This document shows positions 29,052 to 38,577 of a stretch of 64,000 nt of DNA, piece by piece. Source of the DNA: Erythrobacter sp. YJ-T3-07 (lineage in GTDB: Bacteria; Pseudomonadota; Alphaproteobacteria; Sphingomonadales; Sphingomonadaceae); NCBI RefSeq assembly GCF_015999305.1, contig NZ_JAEAGP010000001.1, forward strand, positions 186,001 through 250,000. Reading direction: 5' to 3'. Every line of letters starts with the position of its first letter. Position 1 is the stretch's first letter. Made by a program: the position numbers and the translations under genes. The notes below the pieces were generated by a model. The model saw only the letters and a program-made list of their open reading frames with translations, was not told the DNA's origin and ran no database searches.

Positions 29052-30273
29052 CGTTGAAATCCAGCGGCATGATGAGTTCTGTACGGTAGCCTCCGCCCTC
29101 GACCCGTCCGGAGCGGACGTGCGCGTTCGAGCCGAAGCGGGCGGCGAGCCGGTCGCGCACGTTGGAGAGGCCGATGCCGAAGCCGCCCCCGGTGCCTTCG
29201 GGAAGGCCGGGGCCGTTATCGGCCACCACCAGATGCAGACGACCGTCGTCGGCGAATGCCTCGATCGAGACGCGGACCGGGGTGGTCGAGCGGGCAACTG
29301 CGTAGCGGACCGAGTTTTCGACCAGCGGCTGCAGGATCATCCCCGGCACCCGCGCGCGTTGCAGATCGTCGGGCAGGTCGATCGCGACCAGCAGCCGTTC
29401 GGGGAAGCGGACCTCCTCGATCGCGAGGTAGTCGCGCTGCAGCGCAATCTCGTCCTCCAGCGCGACATCCTCGGTCGGTTCTTCGGCGAGGCTGTGGCGA
29501 TAGAAGTTGGACACGGCCTGGATCATCGCCTCGGCCCGCGTTTCCCTGCCGGTGATCACCAGCGAGGAGAGCGAATTGAGCGTGTTGAACAGGAAGTGCG
29601 GATTGATCTGATAGCGTAAGGATCGCAGCTCCGCCGCCTTGGCCGCAGTGCGGAAGCGCTCTTCGCGCGCCTGTGCTCCGCGGGCCTGTGCGCCTGCCGA
29701 CATCGCAAGATAGAGCGCCGCCCAGGCGAGCAGCAGGAAATAGCGGCCCAGCGCCAGTTCCAGCGCGATCGCCCATTGCTGGTTCTCGCCGGGCGAATCG
29801 GGCAGCACCAGCCGCGCCTTGCCCGACCCTTCGGAGGGCAGCGGGTCGTCGAGATCGTGCAGCAGGTCGACCGAGGTCTCGATCACGATATTGCCCTCGT
29901 CGTCGCGGCTGATGCTGTAGCCGCGCCGGTCGCGCATCGCCTCCTCGATCAGCGGCTGGATATCGGCGAAGATCATCTGGTTCGCCTTGGCGATCGCAAA
30001 GGATGCCGGCAGCGCGAGGATCGCGGCGACGATGATTCGCGTGCGCAGCGTCCTGCGCTCGCAGAACCGCAGGGCGAGCCACAGGACGAAGGTCACCAGC
30101 ACGGCAAAGGCGCACAGCGCGAGACGCCGCGTCAGCAGTTCTTCCTGAAAACCGAAATCGACGATGTAGGATCGGACCGTGACCAGAACGAAATAGACCG
30201 CCCACAGCCCGAGGATCGAATACAAGACGTTCGAAAACGGCAGGGTGTCGGTGGCGGTCTCGTCCCGGGTCAT
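29041..30273 (-). CDS. LytS/YehU-type sensor histidine kinase
   Basis: 410 residues. The N-terminal half has about four hydrophobic helices with a periplasmic segment around residues 115-160. The His_kinase domain has the diagnostic LRYQINPHFLFNTLNSLSSL (phospho-accepting His) and a GHKL-type ATPase with VENSVRYAV and DNGPGLPEGTGGGFGIGLSNVRDRL. It pairs with the overlapping LytTR regulator. The signal sensed cannot be inferred. Confidence 0.92.
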   Translation of the reverse strand: MTRDETATDTLPFSNVLYSILGLWAVYFVLVTVRSYIVDFGFQEELLTRRLALCAFAVLVTFVLWLALRFCERRTLRTRIIVAAILALPASFAIAKANQMIFADIQPLIEEAMRDRRGYSISRDDEGNIVIETSVDLLHDLDDPLPSEGSGKARLVLPDSPGENQQWAIALELALGRYFLLLAWAALYLAMSAGAQARGAQAREERFRTAAKAAELRSLRYQINPHFLFNTLNSLSSLVITGRETRAEAMIQAVSNFYRHSLAEEPTEDVALEDEIALQRDYLAIEEVRFPERLLVAIDLPDDLQRARVPGMILQPLVENSVRYAVARSTTPVRVSIEAFADDGRLHLVVADNGPGLPEGTGGGFGIGLSNVRDRLAARFGSNAHVRSGRVEGGGYRTELIMPLDFNDGR

Positions 30274-30431
30274 CGCTCACCCACTACAGGGCTGCGGGAA
30301 AACGGAAAGTGCGTCGAACGACCGGTCTGGTTCGTTCATCGAATCCGGGTGAGGGGTGATGGCGAAGCGGGCGCGCGGTCGGCGGGCGGTACGCCACGCG
30401 CACCGCCCAGCCTGCCTGCCCGCTTGCGCGA

Positions 30432-31955
30432 TCAATCGGCGAGCAGCTTTTCTTCCGCGATCCGCTTCTTCCACTGCGCCGGGGCGAGCGTGTGGACGTT
30501 GTTGCCCTGCGCATCGACCGCGACCGTCACCGGCATGTTCTCGACCGTGAATTCGTAGATCGCCTCCATGCCCAGTTCCTCGAACGCAACGATCTTCGAT
30601 TCCTTGATCGCCCGCGCGACCAGATAGGCCGCGCCGCCGGTCGCCATCAGATAGGCGGTCTTGAAGCGGCTGATGACCTCGACCGCGTCCGCGCCCCGCT
30701 CCGCCTTACCGATCATCGCGAGCAGGCCGAGGTCGAGCATCATCTCGGTGAACTTGTCCATCCGGGTGGCGGTGGTCGGGCCGGCCGGGCCGACGACTTC
30801 GCCCATCACCGGATCGACCGGACCGACGTAATAGATCGCGCGGCCCCGGAAATCGACCGGCAGCTCCTCGCCCGCTTCCAGCATGTCCTTGATCCGCTTG
30901 TGCGCGGCGTCGCGGCCGGTGAGCATCTTGCCCGACAGCAGCAGGCGGTCGCCGTGCTGCCAGCTTTCGACCTCTTCCTGCGTGAGGGTATCGAGGTTCA
31001 CGCGCTTGGCCGCACTGTCCGGCTGCCAGTTGACCTTGGGCCACTGGTCGAGATCGGGTTTTTCGAGATAGCTCGGCCCCGACCCGTCGAGCGTGAAGTG
31101 TGCGTGGCGGGTTGCCGCGCAGTTGGGAATCATCGCCACCGGCTTGCCCGCGGCGTGGCACGGCCAGTCGAGGATCTTCACATCGAGCACGGTCGAGAGG
31201 CCGCCAAGTCCCTGTGCGCCGATACCCTGCGCGTTGACCGCGTCGAAAATGTCGATCCGCAGCTGTTCGATATCAGTCTGCGCGCCGCGCGCCTTGAGCT
31301 GGCCCATGTCGATCGGGTCCATCAGGCTTTGCTTGGCGAGCTTCACGCAATGTTCGGCGGTACCGCCAATACCGATGCCGAGCATCCCCGGCGGGCACCA
31401 GCCCGCGCCCATGCTAGGCACCTGCTCGACCACCCAGTCGACGATATTGTCGCTCGGGTTCATCATCTTGAACTTGCTCTTGTTCTCGCTGCCGCCGCCC
31501 TTCGCGGCGACGTCGATGGAGACGGTGTTGCCCGGCACCATCTCGACCGAGAGGACGCACGGCGTATTGTCGCGCGTGTTGCGGCGGGTGAAGGCCGGAT
31601 CGGCGAGGATGCTGGCGCGCAGCTTGTTGTCCGGGTGGTTGTAGGCCTGCCGCACGCCCTCATCGACCACGTCCTGCAGGCTGCGCTTGCTGTCGAGGCG
31701 GCAGTCCTGCCCCCATTTGACGAACACGTTGACGATGCCGGTATCTTGGCAGATCGGGCGGTGCCCTTCGGCACACATCCGGCTGTTGGTCAGGATCTGC
31801 GCGATCGCATCCTTGGCTGCCGCGCCCTGCTCCGCCTCGTAGGCCTCGCCCAGCGCGCGGATGTAATCCATCGGGTGGTAGTAGGAGATGAATTGCAGGG
31901 CGTCGGCCACGCTTTCGATGAGATCATCTTCGCTAATTATCGTCATGTCGCTCAT
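30432..31955 (-). CDS. fumA: Class I (iron-sulfur) fumarate hydratase
   Basis: 507 residues from ATG 31955, with GGAGG upstream; an open extension to 32006 lacks a ribosome site. The N-terminal Fe-S lyase domain has ICQDTGIVNVFVKWG, GGGSENKS and GAGWCPPGMLGIGIGG. The C-terminal beta domain has GKMLTGRDAAHKRI and VGPAGPTTATRMD. It interconverts fumarate and malate using an oxygen-sensitive [4Fe-4S] cluster. The 158 bases between it and the kinase start (30274-30431) show no gene. Confidence 0.95.
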   Translation of the reverse strand: MSDMTIISEDDLIESVADALQFISYYHPMDYIRALGEAYEAEQGAAAKDAIAQILTNSRMCAEGHRPICQDTGIVNVFVKWGQDCRLDSKRSLQDVVDEGVRQAYNHPDNKLRASILADPAFTRRNTRDNTPCVLSVEMVPGNTVSIDVAAKGGGSENKSKFKMMNPSDNIVDWVVEQVPSMGAGWCPPGMLGIGIGGTAEHCVKLAKQSLMDPIDMGQLKARGAQTDIEQLRIDIFDAVNAQGIGAQGLGGLSTVLDVKILDWPCHAAGKPVAMIPNCAATRHAHFTLDGSGPSYLEKPDLDQWPKVNWQPDSAAKRVNLDTLTQEEVESWQHGDRLLLSGKMLTGRDAAHKRIKDMLEAGEELPVDFRGRAIYYVGPVDPVMGEVVGPAGPTTATRMDKFTEMMLDLGLLAMIGKAERGADAVEVISRFKTAYLMATGGAAYLVARAIKESKIVAFEELGMEAIYEFTVENMPVTVAVDAQGNNVHTLAPAQWKKRIAEEKLLAD

Positions 31956-32031
31956 CGACGGGCACCTCCTGCTGATCGAAACCGAAGCGCCACTAGAGCA
32001 GCACAAGCCTATGCGACAAGTGATGCAGGTC

Positions 32032-32058
32032 TTGGCGAGCCTTTCCGCCCCCTATAAG
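32032..32058 (+). promoter_or_regulatory. Possible sigma70-type promoter of the PCMT-tolC operon
   Basis: TATAAG at 32053-32058 resembles a -10 box. TTGGCG at 32032-32037 could be the -35, with a short 15-base spacer. The expected transcription start near 32065 lies about 50 bases before the ATG at 32118. The divergent fumA gene starts 77 bases to the left. Consensus match only. Confidence 0.3.
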
Positions 32059-32117
32059 GCACCGCCAAGGCCCGCATCCGCCGATCCAATCCGGCGCCAG
32101 AAAACGAGACGAGAAAC

Positions 32118-32717
32118 ATGATCGTAACCGCGCACAAAGCACCCGACTTCACCGCCGCGCGCCGCCACATGATCGAAAGCCAGCTGCGCACCAGCGGGAT
32201 CAACGATGCATGGGTGCTGGACCGCATGGCCGCGATCCCGCGTGAAGATTACGTGCCCGAAGCCGCGCGCGCGTCCGCCTATGTCGACCGGACGGTTGCG
32301 CTGGGTGCGGGCGCCTTCCTCGCCCCGCCGCTGGCGCAGGGGCAGATCCTGACTCATGCGAAGCCGCGTACCGACGAACGCACGCTGCTGATCGGCCCTG
32401 CGACCGCCTATCTCGCCGCGCTGATCCGCCCGCTGGTCGGCGAACTGCGCGAAGCGACGCCGGACGAAGTGCTTTCGGGCGATGTCGACGGCGGGTTCGA
32501 CCTGGTGATCGTCGATGGCGCGGTCGAGCATGTGCCCGCGCAGCTGGCGGCCACGCTCGCCCCGTCGGGCAGGCTGGTTACCGGAGTTGTTTCGCGCGGT
32601 GTTCCCCGCCTCGCAATTGGCCGCCTTAGTGGCGCGGATGTTTCGCTGATGACGCTGGTCGAAAGCCAGCTTCCCCGCCTCCCCGCGTTCGATCGGCCGC
32701 AAAGCTGGACTTTCTGA
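32118..32717 (+). CDS. Degenerate protein-L-isoaspartate O-methyltransferase-like protein
   Basis: 199 residues. The N-terminal helix DFTAARRHMIESQLRTSGINDAWVLDRMAAIPREDYVP and PPLAQGQILTHAKP match PCMT. The SAM-binding motif expected as V-L-E-I-G-x-G-x-G is replaced by TLLIGPATAYLAAL, and the middle of the domain is shortened. VDGAVEHVPAQLAATLAPSGRLVTGV resembles motifs II/III. I infer a catalytically impaired or diverged relative. Its position two bases upstream of tolC is common in alphaproteobacteria. Confidence 0.75.
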   Translation: MIVTAHKAPDFTAARRHMIESQLRTSGINDAWVLDRMAAIPREDYVPEAARASAYVDRTVALGAGAFLAPPLAQGQILTHAKPRTDERTLLIGPATAYLAALIRPLVGELREATPDEVLSGDVDGGFDLVIVDGAVEHVPAQLAATLAPSGRLVTGVVSRGVPRLAIGRLSGADVSLMTLVESQLPRLPAFDRPQSWTF

Positions 32718-32719
32718 TC

Positions 32720-34219
32720 ATGAAACGCACCGCCATCCTCGCCCTGACGGCGTCGAGCATGCTCGTTCTCGCCGCGCCCGCCTATGCGGACACGCTGAAC
32801 GAGGCGCTGGCCGAAGCCTATCGCAGCAATCCCACGCTGCAGGCGGCGCGCGCGCAGCTGCGCGCCACGGACGAGAATGTCGCGATCGAGAAGGCGGACG
32901 GACGGCCCAGCCTGACCGGGTCCGCTGCGGTGACCGAGTTCCTGCAGCAGAGTTCGACGAGCATCTACACGCCCGACCGCGCGCTGACCGCTGGCGTCGA
33001 TCTGGGCGTGCCGCTCTATTCGGGCGGGGCGGTGAAGAATTCGATTCGCGCAGCCGAGCAGCGCGTGCAGGCCGGCCGCGCCGATCTTCGCGGGACCGAG
33101 AGTGCGATCTTCAGCCAGGTGGTTGCCGCCTACATGGACGTGCTGCGCGGTGAGGCGCTGGTCGGCCTCAGCGCCAATCAGGTGCAGGTGCTCGAAGTCA
33201 ATCTGCGCGCAACCAGCGACCGGTTCGAGATCGGCGACCTGACCCGCACAGACGTCGCCCAGTCGCAGTCGCGGCTGGCACTGGCGCGCGGCGACCTGCG
33301 TTCGGCCCAGGCGGGGCTGATCCAGGCGCGCGAAACCTACATCCAGCTGGTCGGCTCCGCCCCGGGCGAGCTCGAAGCGCCACCGCCGCTGCCGGGCCTG
33401 CCCGACGATCCGCGCATGGCGGTCGATATCGCGCTGGACAATAATCCCGACCTGATCGCCGCACGCGAGCGCGCGCAGGCCGCCGGCTACGACATCGATG
33501 TCGCCGGAGCGAGCCGCCTGCCGCGCCTGTCCGCCTTCGCGGGCTATGATTACCAGAACTTCCTCGGCTCGCTGCCGGGCTCGCCAATCGACCCGACCGA
33601 CCCCAACAGCCCGCTCGCGGTTAGTAGCCAGACCACCAATGCATCCTCTGCCGGCCTGACCCTTTCGATCCCGATCTTCCAGGGCGGACGCCCCGCGGCG
33701 CTGCAACGCCAAGCGCAGGCCCGCGCTTCTGCCGCGCTCGACCAGGTGATCGCTGCCGAGCGCGATGTGATCGCGCAGGTGCGCGCCTCTTACGCAAGCT
33801 ATTCCGCCGCGCTGGCGATCATCGACAGTTCGCGCGAAGCGGTTGCCGCAGCCGAGCTCAGCCTCGAAGGCGTGCGCGCGGAAAACTCGATCGGCAACCG
33901 CACCGTGCTCGACGTGCTCAATGCCGAGCAGGAGCTGCTGCTCGCGCGGGTCGATCTCGTGACCGCGCGCCGCAACGCCTACGTCGCCGGCTTCTCCCTG
34001 CTGGCCGCAATGGGCCGTGCAGAGGCGCGCGATCTGGGTATCGAAGGCGGTGCGCTGTACGATCCGCTGGCCAATTACGATCGCGTGTCGGACCGCTGGA
34101 GCGATTGGGCCAGCGATCCCGAACCCGAAGCCGCCGGCACACGAACCGTTGACATTCCCGCCGCCGACGCGGAAATCGGCAACACCTACGGCCCGATGGT
34201 CGAGCCGGGGCAGAACTGA
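32720..34219 (+). CDS. tolC: TolC-family outer membrane efflux protein
   Basis: 499 residues. The signal peptide MKRTAILALTASSMLVLAAPAYA is followed by DTLNEALAEAYRSNPTLQAARAQL, the start of the first TolC repeat, and a second repeat with NNPDLIAARERAQAAGYDIDVAGA. The family forms a trimeric outer-membrane channel for type I secretion and RND efflux. The glycine and acidic-rich C-terminal tail is not conserved. It starts two bases after the PCMT-like gene. Confidence 0.92.
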   Translation: MKRTAILALTASSMLVLAAPAYADTLNEALAEAYRSNPTLQAARAQLRATDENVAIEKADGRPSLTGSAAVTEFLQQSSTSIYTPDRALTAGVDLGVPLYSGGAVKNSIRAAEQRVQAGRADLRGTESAIFSQVVAAYMDVLRGEALVGLSANQVQVLEVNLRATSDRFEIGDLTRTDVAQSQSRLALARGDLRSAQAGLIQARETYIQLVGSAPGELEAPPPLPGLPDDPRMAVDIALDNNPDLIAARERAQAAGYDIDVAGASRLPRLSAFAGYDYQNFLGSLPGSPIDPTDPNSPLAVSSQTTNASSAGLTLSIPIFQGGRPAALQRQAQARASAALDQVIAAERDVIAQVRASYASYSAALAIIDSSREAVAAAELSLEGVRAENSIGNRTVLDVLNAEQELLLARVDLVTARRNAYVAGFSLLAAMGRAEARDLGIEGGALYDPLANYDRVSDRWSDWASDPEPEAAGTRTVDIPAADAEIGNTYGPMVEPGQN

Positions 34220-34244
34220 ACGACCACTGTCGGGGGACGGAAAC

Positions 34245-34721
34245 TTGCGGGACGGCGAAGCGTCGGTCGAGGAAATTCTCGATTCCATCAAGAAGGTGAT
34301 CGCGCGCGACAATCGCGCGGGCGCGCTGGATGCGCGGCGGCGGCGCGAACGCGCCAGTCGTGCGGAGCCGGTTCTTGAGGAAGAGGCCGACGAAGTGTTC
34401 GATCTGGCAGAAGCCGATCTGGTCGAAGACGACGATATGACGGACGCCGGGCACGCCACCGGCCATGAAGACGAACAGGACGAACCTCTGATGAGCGCCA
34501 CTTCGCGCGAATCCATGCGCGACAATCTCGCGACCCTCGCGCTGCTGGCGGAGCCGGGCGCGCAGCCGCAGATCGTCCGCTCGGGCGAGACCTCGCTCGA
34601 AGGCATGGTGCGCGAGATGCTGCGCCCGATGCTGGCCGACTGGCTCGACAAGAACCTGCCGCCGATGGTGGAGGAACTGGTCCGCCAGGAAATCGCGCGA
34701 ATCGTCAAGAAGCAGGACTGA
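34245..34721 (+). CDS. popZ: DUF2497 / PopZ-like polar organizing protein
   Basis: 158 residues if started at TTG 34245 with a G-rich ribosome site (GGGGGA) just upstream; no ATG fits. The N-terminal SVEEILDSIKKVIARDN helix and the C-terminal LEGMVREMLRPMLADWLDKNLPPMVEELVRQEIARIV are the two conserved ends of the DUF2497/PopZ family. They are joined by an acidic, disordered-looking linker (EEEADEVFDLAEADLVEDDD). In Caulobacter PopZ condenses at the pole and holds ParB/parS. Assignment as functional PopZ is inferred from this layout. Confidence 0.75.
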   Translation: MRDGEASVEEILDSIKKVIARDNRAGALDARRRRERASRAEPVLEEEADEVFDLAEADLVEDDDMTDAGHATGHEDEQDEPLMSATSRESMRDNLATLALLAEPGAQPQIVRSGETSLEGMVREMLRPMLADWLDKNLPPMVEELVRQEIARIVKKQD

Positions 34722-34810
34722 TCCGCGCAACAGGTGTTGGCCCCGGGTCACCCCGACTTGCCACCAGAATTCGCTTGCGAGCCACAGCGACAGGCTTAGT
34801 TTCGCGCGCC

Positions 34811-36946
34811 ATGCGCAAGGCTTTCAAACCGCTCGCCCTTCTCGCCGCGTCTGCGGCGTTCGTCACCACCCCCGCGATCGCGCAAGAGACTGCTCAGAGC
34901 AGCGCCGTCCAGCCGACAGTTCCGCACCCGATGACCGCGCTCGACCTGGTCACCATGCCGCGTCTCGGGGGCCCGAGCGTCAATGATGACGGCACGCTGG
35001 CGCTCTATTCAGTCACCACCACCGATCCCGAATCGCTTGCCCGCAGCACGCAGTACCGCGCCCGCACGATCGCCACGGGGGAAGAGGTCGTCGCGACCAT
35101 GCCCGAAGGCGCATCCTCTCCGGTGTTGTTGGGCGAGGACGAAGTCTATTTCCTCGCGCCCGGCGGCGAAGGGTCGACCGGCGCGCAGGTGTGGCGCGGG
35201 GCGCTGCGCGGCGACGGCACGCTGGGCGATCTGCGCCAAGTGACCCAGCTGACCCGCGAGATCGGCGGATTCGAAGTCTCGCCCAATGGCGAAAGCCTCG
35301 CGATCTTCGGCAATATTCCGCGCGGCTGCGCACAGTTCGACTGCCCGGATGCCGCCACCACCGCGACCGGTTCCGGCAGGCTGTACGACAATGAAGACGG
35401 CTTCGTGCGGCACTGGGATACGTGGGAGACGCCAGATGTGTTCAGCCGCGTGTTCGTGTTCCCGCTGTCGGGCGGCAAGGCGCGCGGCCCGGGCGTCGCG
35501 GTCGACGGGCCAGACGGCGAAGGCGCGCTGGTGGGCGACACGCCGCTGCAGCCCTTCGGCGGCTTGGAAGACATGGCGTGGAGCCCCGACGGCAAGACGC
35601 TCTATTTCGTCGCCCGCGAATCGGATGCGACAGAGCCGGCCTCGACCGACACCGATATTTACAGCTTCACCATGGGGGACACCGCCCCCGCCAATCTGAC
35701 CGACGCGAACGAGGCGACCGACGGCACCCCCACACCGTCACCCGACGGCAAGTGGCTCGCCTATCTCGCGATGGAGCGGCCCACATACGAAGCGGATCGG
35801 CTGCAGATCATGCTGCGCGATCTCGCAACCGGAGAAACCCGCGCGCTGACGCAGGATTTCGACCGTAGCTTCGGCTCGCTCGCGTGGACCCCCGATTCGC
35901 GCTGGATCGTCGCCACCGCGCAGGACGTGCTCGACACGCCCGCCTTCCGGATCGACCCGCGCACCGGCACGGTGACCAAGCTCGACCTGATGCCCGGCAA
36001 CGAAGCACATATCGGCAATGTGACCCCGCTCAGTGGCCAGCGCCTGCTGTTCACCCGCGATTCGATCGCCGCCCCGGCCGAAGTCTACCTGTCGCGCAAC
36101 TGGGGTGAGGCAGACCGGCTGACCAGCGTCGCGACCGACCGGATCGATGCACTCGCCCCGGTCGAAACCCGCCGGTTCGATTTCGCAGGCGCAAATGGCG
36201 ACACCGTGTGGGGCCAGATCACCAAGCCTTCGGGCGCCGCCGGGACGCTACCCGCAATTCTCTACGTCCACGGCGGTCCGCAGGGTTCGTTCAACGATGG
36301 CTGGTCGAGCCGCTGGAACCCGCGCGTGCTGGCGAGCCAGGGCTATGCGGTGATCTCGGTCGATTTCCACGGGTCGACCGGATACGGTCAGGCCTTCACC
36401 GATGCGATCAACCGCGACTGGGGCGGCAAGCCGCTGGAGGACCTGCAGAAAGGCCTCGCCGCCGCGCTCGCGCTCGATCCGCAGATCGACGGCGACAAGG
36501 CCTGCGCGATGGGCGCGTCCTACGGCGGCTACATGATGAACTGGATCGCCGGGAACTGGTCCGACCGGTTCGACTGCCTGGTACAGCATGACGGCCTGTT
36601 CGACATGCGCAGCTTCTATTACGCGACCGAAGAACTGTGGTTTCCCCGCTGGGACTTCGGCGGCAGCTACGCCGTGGCGCGCGACACCTACGAGCGCTGG
36701 AACCCGGTGAACTACGTCGACAGCTGGCAGACCCCGATGCTGGTGGTGACCGGGGAGAAGGATTTCCGCGTGCCCTATACCCAGGGCATCGGCGCCTTCA
36801 CTGCCTTGCAGGAACGCGGCATCCCCTCGCAGCTGCTGGTCTTCCCGGATGAGAACCACTGGGTGCTCAAGCCCGCGAACTCGCTGCAGTGGCACGATAC
36901 CGTGTTCGCGTGGCTCGATCGCTGGCTGGGCGAAGGCGCCGAATGA
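34811..36946 (+). CDS. S9-family serine peptidase (prolyl oligopeptidase/acylaminoacyl-peptidase type)
   Basis: 711 residues with start ATG 34811. The signal peptide ends at about TTPAIAQ, so the enzyme is periplasmic or secreted. A beta-propeller region (residues ~40-420) contains repeated [13 protein letters not shown] blades. The C-terminal alpha/beta hydrolase has catalytic Ser570 in GASYGGYM, Asp651 in GEKDFRVPY and His683 in DENHWVL. Its stop overlaps the ferredoxin-like gene (ATGA). Confidence 0.93.
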   Translation: MRKAFKPLALLAASAAFVTTPAIAQETAQSSAVQPTVPHPMTALDLVTMPRLGGPSVNDDGTLALYSVTTTDPESLARSTQYRARTIATGEEVVATMPEGASSPVLLGEDEVYFLAPGGEGSTGAQVWRGALRGDGTLGDLRQVTQLTREIGGFEVSPNGESLAIFGNIPRGCAQFDCPDAATTATGSGRLYDNEDGFVRHWDTWETPDVFSRVFVFPLSGGKARGPGVAVDGPDGEGALVGDTPLQPFGGLEDMAWSPDGKTLYFVARESDATEPASTDTDIYSFTMGDTAPANLTDANEATDGTPTPSPDGKWLAYLAMERPTYEADRLQIMLRDLATGETRALTQDFDRSFGSLAWTPDSRWIVATAQDVLDTPAFRIDPRTGTVTKLDLMPGNEAHIGNVTPLSGQRLLFTRDSIAAPAEVYLSRNWGEADRLTSVATDRIDALAPVETRRFDFAGANGDTVWGQITKPSGAAGTLPAILYVHGGPQGSFNDGWSSRWNPRVLASQGYAVISVDFHGSTGYGQAFTDAINRDWGGKPLEDLQKGLAAALALDPQIDGDKACAMGASYGGYMMNWIAGNWSDRFDCLVQHDGLFDMRSFYYATEELWFPRWDFGGSYAVARDTYERWNPVNYVDSWQTPMLVVTGEKDFRVPYTQGIGAFTALQERGIPSQLLVFPDENHWVLKPANSLQWHDTVFAWLDRWLGEGAE

Positions 36947-37329
36947 ACAAGGCCAGGGAGCTGCGCAAGGCGCGCGAGGCGCTCGCAAAGACGGGTGGAG
37001 AGCGCGCCGCGCGGCACATCTTCCTGTGCGCTCTGCCGGAAAAGGCGAAGTGCTGCGACCGTGCGCAGGGCAAGGAATCCTGGAACTACCTCAAGAAACG
37101 CCTGAAGGAGCTGCGGATCGGCCCGTCGAAGGATGACGGGCAGGATCTGCTGGTCCGGCGGACCAAGGCGGACTGCCTGCAGATCTGCGACGCGGGGCCG
37201 ATCGCGCTCGTCCAGCCCGATGGCGTCTGGTACCATTCCTGCACGCCTGAGGTGCTGGAGGAGATCATCCAGCAGCATCTGATCGGCGGCGAACCGGTGG
37301 AGGCGTATCGCCTGTATCCGGAGCGCTGA
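36943..37329 (+). CDS. (2Fe-2S) thioredoxin-like ferredoxin domain protein
   Basis: 128 residues; the ATG overlaps the peptidase stop. The protein resembles stand-alone [2Fe-2S] thioredoxin-fold ferredoxins. [14 protein letters not shown] supplies N-terminal cysteines, and [24 protein letters not shown] supplies the second pair with the conserved P-x-G-x-W-Y. A basic helix ([12 protein letters not shown]) precedes the domain. The electron partner is unknown. Confidence 0.85.
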   Translation: MNKARELRKAREALAKTGGERAARHIFLCALPEKAKCCDRAQGKESWNYLKKRLKELRIGPSKDDGQDLLVRRTKADCLQICDAGPIALVQPDGVWYHSCTPEVLEEIIQQHLIGGEPVEAYRLYPER

Positions 37330-37335
37330 GGGCTC

Positions 37336-37659
37336 TCAGCGTCGCCAGTCGTCCTCGCCGCTGTCGTGCCAGCCATCCTCGTCGGCCAGCGGGTTGTGGA
37401 TCGATTCGTCGTGGCCGGTGCCGTTGGACAGGAACACCAGCCCCATCAGCGCGCTGGCGAGCAGCATTGTCAGCCCGATACCCAGCGCGACCGCGATGAA
37501 GAAATGCGGGCTGACCTCCGCCTCGCTCCAGAAGATCGCTGCCATTGCCGCCGCGACCACGATGATCGTCACCAGCAGCATGAAGCGCATGATCCGCTTG
37601 TAGCGGGCCCAGGCGAAGGCGGCCTGTTCGGGATCGTCGAGCGGGGATTTGGGCGGCAT
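37336..37659 (-). CDS. Small membrane protein of unknown function (107 aa)
   Basis: Start ATG 37659 is chosen because AGGAGGG precedes it; a TTG at 37698 is possible. Two transmembrane helices (FMLLVTIIVVAAAMAAIFW and FFIAVALGIGLTMLLASALMGLVFL) are followed by a polar C-terminus ending in GWHDSGEDDWRR. I recognise no named family with certainty. It is convergent with the ferredoxin-like gene (6-base gap) and divergent from the CBS gene. Confidence 0.7.
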   Translation of the reverse strand: MPPKSPLDDPEQAAFAWARYKRIMRFMLLVTIIVVAAAMAAIFWSEAEVSPHFFIAVALGIGLTMLLASALMGLVFLSNGTGHDESIHNPLADEDGWHDSGEDDWRR

Positions 37660-37747
37660 CGGGCCCTCCTGTGGCAGGGTGTCGCGCAGATTCGCCAAAA
37701 CGAACCCTTCGTGTCATGATCCTCATCCAAAAAAAGGAGAGCTGAGG

Positions 37748-38179
37748 ATGGATATCGAACGGCTTGTCGCGGATCGCGATCCTCATGACATCGTGAGCTG
37801 CCAGACGCAAACTCCGATGCGCGACGCGGTTGCGCTGCTCGCGGAAAAGCGGATCGGCGCGCTGCCGGTGATGGACGGCGGCAAGGTCGCGGGCATTTTT
37901 TCCGAGCGCGACGTGATCTATTGCATGGCGCGACAGGGGCCCGAGTGCCTCGATCGGCCGGTGGGCGAGGTGATGACCTCACCCGCGATCACCGTCACGC
38001 GGGACCAGAAGATCGACCGCGCGCTGGCGCTGATGACCAAACGGCGGATCCGCCACCTGCCAGTGGTCGAAGGCGATCGCCTGCTCGGCTTCGTCTCGAT
38101 CGGCGATCTGGTCAAATCGCGCTTCGACGAGGTGGAGCGAGAGGCCGAGGATTTGCGTAGCTACATCCAGACGGCTTGA
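37748..38179 (+). CDS. CBS-domain pair protein
   Basis: 143 residues, essentially two CBS motifs: MRDAVALLAEKRIGALPVMDGGKVAGIFSERDV and KIDRALALMTKRRIRHLPVVEGDRLLGFVSIGDL. A GGAGAGCTGAGG-type ribosome site precedes ATG 37748. Such stand-alone Bateman modules bind adenine nucleotides and regulate other proteins; the partner is unknown. Confidence 0.88.
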   Translation: MDIERLVADRDPHDIVSCQTQTPMRDAVALLAEKRIGALPVMDGGKVAGIFSERDVIYCMARQGPECLDRPVGEVMTSPAITVTRDQKIDRALALMTKRRIRHLPVVEGDRLLGFVSIGDLVKSRFDEVEREAEDLRSYIQTA

Positions 38180-38210
38180 GGCAAGGCCCCTGCGCGCCCA
38201 TATCGTAGCT

Positions 38211-38540
38211 ATGACCGATACTCCCGCTCTCACAGAAGCCGCCGCAGCGCGCGTCTCCGCCATTGCCAGCAAGCAGGGCAAGCCTGCGGTTTTGCGGCTT
38301 GCCGTGGATGGCGGCGGATGCTCGGGCTTCCAGTATCGCTTCGAACTGGCCGATGGGCCCGAGAGCGACGACCTGACCAGCGAGACCAACGGGGTGACTC
38401 TGGTGGTCGATCCGGTCAGCCTCGATCTGGTGGCAGGCAGCAAGGTCGATTTCGTCGAATCCTTGGGCGGCGCGGCCTTCCAAGTCGAGAATCCCCAGGC
38501 CGCCGCCGGCTGCGGCTGCGGCTCCAGCTTCGGGATTTGA
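38211..38540 (+). CDS. erpA: Iron-sulfur cluster insertion protein (ErpA/HesB family)
   Basis: 109-residue A-type carrier that hands Fe-S clusters to client proteins. The three conserved cysteines are present: GGGCSGFQY, then the C-terminal CGCGSSFGI pair. Clients in this window could include fumarase. It starts 31 bases after the CBS gene and ends 37 bases before xthA. Confidence 0.92.
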   Translation: MTDTPALTEAAAARVSAIASKQGKPAVLRLAVDGGGCSGFQYRFELADGPESDDLTSETNGVTLVVDPVSLDLVAGSKVDFVESLGGAAFQVENPQAAAGCGCGSSFGI

Positions 38541-38577
38541 ATTAGACTAGGCGCTGCGCATCAGGCAGGAAGCCGCC

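Noticed and set aside
32408..34708. 766-codon open frame on the minus strand
   Set aside because: Antisense to the PCMT-like, tolC and popZ genes; spanning three real genes shows it is a composition artefact.
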